64,000 bases of DNA from Epilithonimonas hungarica (GTDB lineage Bacteria; Bacteroidota; Bacteroidia; Flavobacteriales; Weeksellaceae): positions 1,488,001-1,552,000 of the forward strand of contig NZ_FNBH01000001.1 of NCBI RefSeq assembly GCF_900102265.1. The letters run 5' to 3'. The notes beneath the pieces are model-generated. The model worked only from the letters and a program-made list of their open reading frames with translations. It was not told where the DNA came from and searched no databases. Made by a program: the position numbers and the translations under genes. Each line of letters opens with the position of its first letter. Within the stretch, counting starts at the first letter, position 1. This document shows positions 60,338 to 64,000 of the stretch, piece after piece.

Positions 60338-61654
60338 TTAACGTCCTGCACTAGGAGGTATAGCCAAAATAGGCATTCCTCTATATTCTCTTACCCAGTT
60401 TGCATAAGCCAAGCTGTCTGCTAAATCAGGACTTTTGCCTAATATTCTTTTTATAGCATCTTTGCCTATTATCTTCACAGTCTTATCAGAATAAATCTCG
60501 TAAGTGATTGATTGTAATTCAAGTTTTAAGCCTTCATTGTTGAGGTTTCCGATGTTTCCATTCACAAAATCATTCCTGAGTTGCCAATAAACTTGAGAGC
60601 GCAGATTATGAGGTTTGAATGTCTCTTCTTGAAAGTTCTCCTCTGGTTTTGCTCCTCCTGAAATCTCAATAACGTTGTAACCTTGTTGTTTTAAACTATC
60701 TATCACTCCAGCACCTACACCAACGCTATCGATACCTACATAATTAGGGTCAATCTGATAATCATTGATTAATTGAATAGTTCTTGTCACAACTTCCGTA
60801 ATGGCTGTTTGTAGGTAACTCTCTATCAATTCTATGTTTCCGTTTTTAAGAATAGTAAAAACTGTTCTGTCATCTCCATATCTGGCAACATCCACACCCA
60901 GCGAAGTTACCTCTGTACCTGAAATTTCATACGCACTTTTTAAAATGGCTTCGCTAGGTATTAGCTGATTGATTGAATCCACTACACTCCAATCGCCATA
61001 CAGGTATTTTCTAAGTAATTTCGGATTGTCTTTAAAAGTAGCTTTTAAATTCTGAACGTACTCACTGTTTTCATCATAATTATCGGTCGTTACACTTTGG
61101 ATATAAACTTCATCAATATTCTTTGACTGAATGAAAGTAGGGATTAACCAACAAGCCTCCGGGTTTGATGTCAACCTTCCTTCATATCTAGGTTTCTCTC
61201 CATTAGGAAGAACCCAACGTAATCGAGTTTTGAGAAGATTATAAACATCAAGAGAGACCTCATTTGCTTCTTCAATACCGAACCATCCAATCTCTAACCC
61301 TTTAATTTTTTGCAAAAGTGGATCTTTTGCAATATTTGCATCTATGAAAATCAAAACAGAGTCATTGATAAAAGTAACTTCTAAACTTGTTTGATTGAAG
61401 CTTTTTATTATTTCCGGTGGACAAATGGATAGAAAAGTTACTAAAGTAGTTCTTCTCAAAACTGACAATTCTTTCCTGACAATGACCAATCTGTTACCCT
61501 TGAACATCATTGCATTTTTTATAGCTTCGGAAGTTAGAAACCACGATTTGCCTGCTCCAAAACTTCCTCCAAATAATAAATATTTAGCTCGGCATTTGTG
61601 AGCTTCTTCTTGCTTTGCTTTAGGAACGTAATATTTTGAAAAATCAATAATCAT
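60338..61654 (-). CDS. Phage terminase large subunit
   Basis: This 438-residue protein has an N-terminal packaging ATPase with Walker A YLLFGGSFGAGKSWFLTSEA (about 26-45) and VLIFIDANIAKDP as a Walker B region. A C-terminal RNase H-like nuclease domain begins SLGVDVARYGDDRTVFTI (about 252, with the first Asp) and has NYVGIDSVGVGAGVIDSLK. It is in the PBSX/T4-like Terminase_6 group. It drives DNA into capsids and cuts concatemers. The small subunit gene is 13 bp upstream on the same strand. No portal or capsid gene follows. Confidence 0.9.
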   Translation of the reverse strand: MIIDFSKYYVPKAKQEEAHKCRAKYLLFGGSFGAGKSWFLTSEAIKNAMMFKGNRLVIVRKELSVLRRTTLVTFLSICPPEIIKSFNQTSLEVTFINDSVLIFIDANIAKDPLLQKIKGLEIGWFGIEEANEVSLDVYNLLKTRLRWVLPNGEKPRYEGRLTSNPEACWLIPTFIQSKNIDEVYIQSVTTDNYDENSEYVQNLKATFKDNPKLLRKYLYGDWSVVDSINQLIPSEAILKSAYEISGTEVTSLGVDVARYGDDRTVFTILKNGNIELIESYLQTAITEVVTRTIQLINDYQIDPNYVGIDSVGVGAGVIDSLKQQGYNVIEISGGAKPEENFQEETFKPHNLRSQVYWQLRNDFVNGNIGNLNNEGLKLELQSITYEIYSDKTVKIIGKDAIKRILGKSPDLADSLAYANWVREYRGMPILAIPPSAGR

Positions 61655-61667
61655 AATAAAAGCTACT

Positions 61668-62051
61668 TTAATCCGGCACGTTACAAATGAATTTTACCTC
61701 TCCACTATGTTCAATCTGTACTTTATGCAAGCCTTGCAGGTTTGCAAGTTCTTTGTTGATTGAAACTGCCAGACGATAATCTCCCTCCTTTAGTGATTTT
61801 TGATAAAGCTCCTCGTATCTTCTGATAGCTTTGGCATAGTCATAATTTATATTTTTCTCTACTGATTTCTCAATCAGAAATTGTGCTTTAGAGAGATAAT
61901 TCTCAGCCATCCTCTTTTTTATTTGGAATTTTTCCGCACTAAAACGCAATATATCTTCTCTATTTTCGCCCTTTAAGAGTAGAGTGACTATCTCGCCTAT
62001 CCGTATTGCTATCTCTGACCTGTCTGCTCGGTCTCTCTTTTGCTGATTCAT
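61668..62051 (-). CDS. Phage terminase small subunit
   Basis: This 127-residue protein has an N-terminal helix-turn-helix (RFSAEKFQIKKRMAENYLSKAQFLI) and a helical oligomerisation region (IRRYEELYQKSLKEGDYRLAVSINKELANLQGL). A short C-terminal tail ends at SGEVKFICNVPD. This matches Bacteroidota phage terminase small subunits that recognise packaging-site DNA. It is coupled to the large subunit gene, 13 bp downstream. Moderate to high confidence on the basis of layout and neighbour. Confidence 0.83.
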   Translation of the reverse strand: MNQQKRDRADRSEIAIRIGEIVTLLLKGENREDILRFSAEKFQIKKRMAENYLSKAQFLIEKSVEKNINYDYAKAIRRYEELYQKSLKEGDYRLAVSINKELANLQGLHKVQIEHSGEVKFICNVPD

Positions 62052-62098
62052 CTTCTATTTAATTAATTATCCCATTAATTACCTTCACATTTTTTCCC

Positions 62099-62854
62099 TT
62101 ATTTAAAATGTTTTCTCATAGTTGAAAATTCAGGCTTTATAAAATCCGCCTCCACTTTTTTAAGGTATTTTTTTCCCTTTCTTAATCTCCCAATATTTTC
62201 TTCCGGATATTGATATCTATATATCATCAGATGTCTATTGGTGAGTTTATTGCCCTTCTCATCATAAAAATATGGTTGATTTTTCTTGACTGTAATTAAG
62301 CTTGCTTTTTCTGCTCTCTTCTTATAATTATTAGCTGTTGAAAAACTTACACCTAAACACTTAGCCAGATAACTTACAGGCAAAGTATAATAGCCTTTCG
62401 GATAAGAATAATGGCTCGTACTGGAATCTCCCATTTTTGACCCCGACCATCGTTTTCTATCTACAAAGCGTTTCTTCAACAAATAATAAATAACTACAGA
62501 TGCACAACAGAAATCTTTGAAATTTAAAAAATCTTCTGGTTCATATCTTACAGCCGATTGAGATTTAAACTTCAGCTTTTTACATAGTTGTTTATATCCT
62601 ATTATTCGTAATGATTGAATCTTATTATTAACGGTTATCCATTTCTTTTTAATGAGCCACTTCACACAACTCCTAACTGTTTTTCCATTAAGGCCTAAAT
62701 CTACAGCCCACGCTCCATATAATGAAGAATCATACTTTATATGACCACTTGAAATATGCTTGAGATAAACGTATATCAATAAATGGTTAACCTTACGATT
62801 AACTAAAGCATATTGACACACTTCCACGGGTATGGTGGTATATATTAACTTCAT
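62099..62854 (-). CDS. Phage-type winged-helix protein
   Basis: The start at 62854 (MKLIYTTIPVEVCQYALVN) is chosen over one 12 nt upstream. The 251-residue protein contains two DNA-binding-like segments. The first is near residues 45-80 (DLGLNGKTVRSCVKWLIKKKWI) and the second near 155-185 (YLAKCLGVSFSTANNYKKRAEKASLI). The winged-helix pattern with strongly basic remainder (KGKKYLKKVEADF) resembles replication-initiation or regulatory proteins of phages and conjugative elements. No exact family was recognised. Confidence 0.65.
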   Translation of the reverse strand: MKLIYTTIPVEVCQYALVNRKVNHLLIYVYLKHISSGHIKYDSSLYGAWAVDLGLNGKTVRSCVKWLIKKKWITVNNKIQSLRIIGYKQLCKKLKFKSQSAVRYEPEDFLNFKDFCCASVVIYYLLKKRFVDRKRWSGSKMGDSSTSHYSYPKGYYTLPVSYLAKCLGVSFSTANNYKKRAEKASLITVKKNQPYFYDEKGNKLTNRHLMIYRYQYPEENIGRLRKGKKYLKKVEADFIKPEFSTMRKHFK

Positions 62855-62900
62855 AGATGGAGGCAAATTAGATTTTGAAAATCTTTGCGTGAGTTTTGGC

Positions 62901-63200
62901 TTAATTTTTAAGTTTATTCAAGGAATAATTTATTGCCTCCTTTCTTAATTCTTCAATGGTAGCTTGAGGGTTTCGCAACAACCAGTTTTCAATTTCAACT
63001 TTGTTGAAGAATACATTTTTCCCATTAGGTTTGGAATGCGGGATTTCGTTTTTAGAAGTCAGTTTGTAGAGGTAAAGTTTAGAAAGTCCTGTAAATTGGG
63101 CTACCTCATCTATGTTTAGAACGATTTTGTTTTGTAAGGATTGAGCTGTAAGAAGTTGCTCAATTTTGTCAAGTCTTTGTTCAATACTTTGCGTTTCCAT
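62901..63200 (-). CDS. Excisionase-family helix-turn-helix protein
   Basis: This 99-residue protein has an N-terminal coiled-coil-like stretch (IEQRLDKIEQLLTAQ, 5-19) followed by an HTH_17 (MerR-like) domain: LNIDEVAQFTGLSKLYLYKLTSKNEIPHSKPNGKNVFFNKVEIENWL (about 28-74). Such proteins are excisionase or regulator subunits in mobile elements of Bacteroidota. It lies 46 bp upstream of the winged-helix gene and 79 bp downstream of the partial gene, all on the same strand, so they form one accessory module. Confidence 0.87.
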   Translation of the reverse strand: METQSIEQRLDKIEQLLTAQSLQNKIVLNIDEVAQFTGLSKLYLYKLTSKNEIPHSKPNGKNVFFNKVEIENWLLRNPQATIEELRKEAINYSLNKLKN

Positions 63201-63279
63201 ATTGATTATCTTTATTATGAAAACAAAAGTATAATGAAAGTCAATAATTAAAAGTTAGTAATAGTTAAGAATACCTACC

Positions 63280-64000
63280 TTAACTTTTCGCAATCTCTCT
63301 TACTTTGATTAGAATATTCTCTACATAGGATTTACCTCTATACTCTGTCTCTTTAGATTTAGAAACTGACAGCTGTTCAGGAGAAAAAGACTTACTTTTA
63401 CAATTTAGAAAGAACATTGACAGTAATGGGTATATATTCAAATTTTCAAATTTTATCTGAGTAAAGAGATTTACGAATTGTACTTCTGTCCCTTTCCATC
63501 TAATTTTTTTAATTACTTCTTGCGATGAAAAAATATTTCTAAAGTCAGAAAAGTTTACATCAATTTTTTCAGGATTCAAATTATCATATAGTAAGTTAAT
63601 TATTTCCATATTTTTTGAACCATAATTTAGTTTCAAAAATACCTCTTTTTCACTAGAAGAAAATATATAATTGTTCAAATATTCAACATATTCTCTAGCA
63701 TAATCAATAATCTCTTCATCAGTAATCTTTGATAAGTAATTTCCTGTTTCTCGAATTCTCTTTTTATCAAAAAACCAAAGCACAAAATCCTCTGCTCGAG
63801 GTATTGCTCCAATTTCATTTTTTATAAAACCATCAAGCCTTGATAGCTGTTCTGTAAAATCCATTTTTATTTTCTCTAAATCTTCATTAATGATTTTATT
63901 TGCTGCTTTCAATTCTTCATCAGAGAACTGGATATCTGCTAAACCCATTCCTAAACCGTCATTGGAATATGTCCCAAGTTTTAATTTTTTATTCTTGCTC
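63280..64000 (-). CDS. Unknown mobile-element protein (5' end outside window)
   Basis: The frame is open beyond the ATG at 63948 to the right edge without a stop, reading plausible protein (KKLKLGTYSNDGLGMGLADI), so the gene is probably cut by the window. The visible part is alpha-helical, charged and Phe/Lys-rich, with no recognised domain. It has a helix-rich start (FSDEELKAANKIINEDLEKI) and a late cluster KSFSPEQLSVSKSKETEYR. It lies upstream of the excisionase-like gene on the same strand and probably belongs to the same element. Confidence 0.7.
   Translation of the reverse strand, partial: SKNKKLKLGTYSNDGLGMGLADIQFSDEELKAANKIINEDLEKIKMDFTEQLSRLDGFIKNEIGAIPRAEDFVLWFFDKKRIRETGNYLSKITDEEIIDYAREYVEYLNNYIFSSSEKEVFLKLNYGSKNMEIINLLYDNLNPEKIDVNFSDFRNIFSSQEVIKKIRWKGTEVQFVNLFTQIKFENLNIYPLLSMFFLNCKSKSFSPEQLSVSKSKETEYRGKSYVENILIKVREIAKS

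Overview
The window looks like a chromosome segment of a low-GC member of the Bacteroidota, most likely Flavobacteriia and Chryseobacterium-like (family Weeksellaceae). The evidence is AT-rich intergenic DNA, promoters of the Bacteroidota type (TTG, about 19 nt, TAnnTTTG), C-terminal type IX secretion sorting domains, many lipoproteins with a short lipobox, and housekeeping genes of flavobacterial type. No tRNA, rRNA, CRISPR array or insertion sequence was recognised.

Layout. 0-9.6 kb: glycogen synthesis (glgA, cut by the left edge, and glgC), a DUF3108 protein, a co-directional array of small stand-alone SRPBCC/AHSA1, VOC and DinB genes, a small membrane-anchored protein, a J-domain protein, and a 50-codon Lys/Cys-rich gene. 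9.7-22.5 kb: an SGNH hydrolase, two tandem secreted endonuclease I paralogues, an FtsX-like permease, rbfA, three alpha/beta hydrolases, an M24 aminopeptidase P, tyrS, and a pair of secreted surface proteins. 22.6-27.3 kb: a two-component system divergent from a porin/Dabb/cupin operon; three TTTCTAA repeats with an exact 11-bp period sit just upstream of the porin promoter and look like the response-regulator site. 27.5-46.8 kb: a patchwork of transport, lipoprotein, serine-hydrolase and regulator genes. It includes a deletion junction that truncates two genes, a frameshifted membrane-bound LytTR regulator, a haem protein/lipoprotein pair, and a LysR/YeiH pair.

46.9-64 kb is accessory DNA, all on the minus strand. 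It holds an autoregulated-looking Fic gene and a tightly packed eight-gene predicted defence operon: Vsr, m5C methyltransferase, a small restriction-endonuclease-like protein, a MORC/MutL-like GHKL ATPase, a Z1 helicase-like ATPase, a DUF4420-type PD-(D/E)XK nuclease, AIPR, and an HNH-type protein. Upstream are a membrane protein, a long unexplained hairpin, and a phage packaging module (large and small terminase, a winged-helix protein, an excisionase-like protein, and a gene cut by the right edge) with no capsid or portal gene visible.

The defence operon is the strongest candidate for an under-described system. Its core matches neighbourhoods predicted computationally for prokaryotic MORC-like ATPases in restriction-modification systems. 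The whole set, with its own small ExE-type nuclease, a terminal HNH gene and a neighbouring Fic enzyme, would need experiment. All functional calls rest on motif reading by eye; no database search was run.
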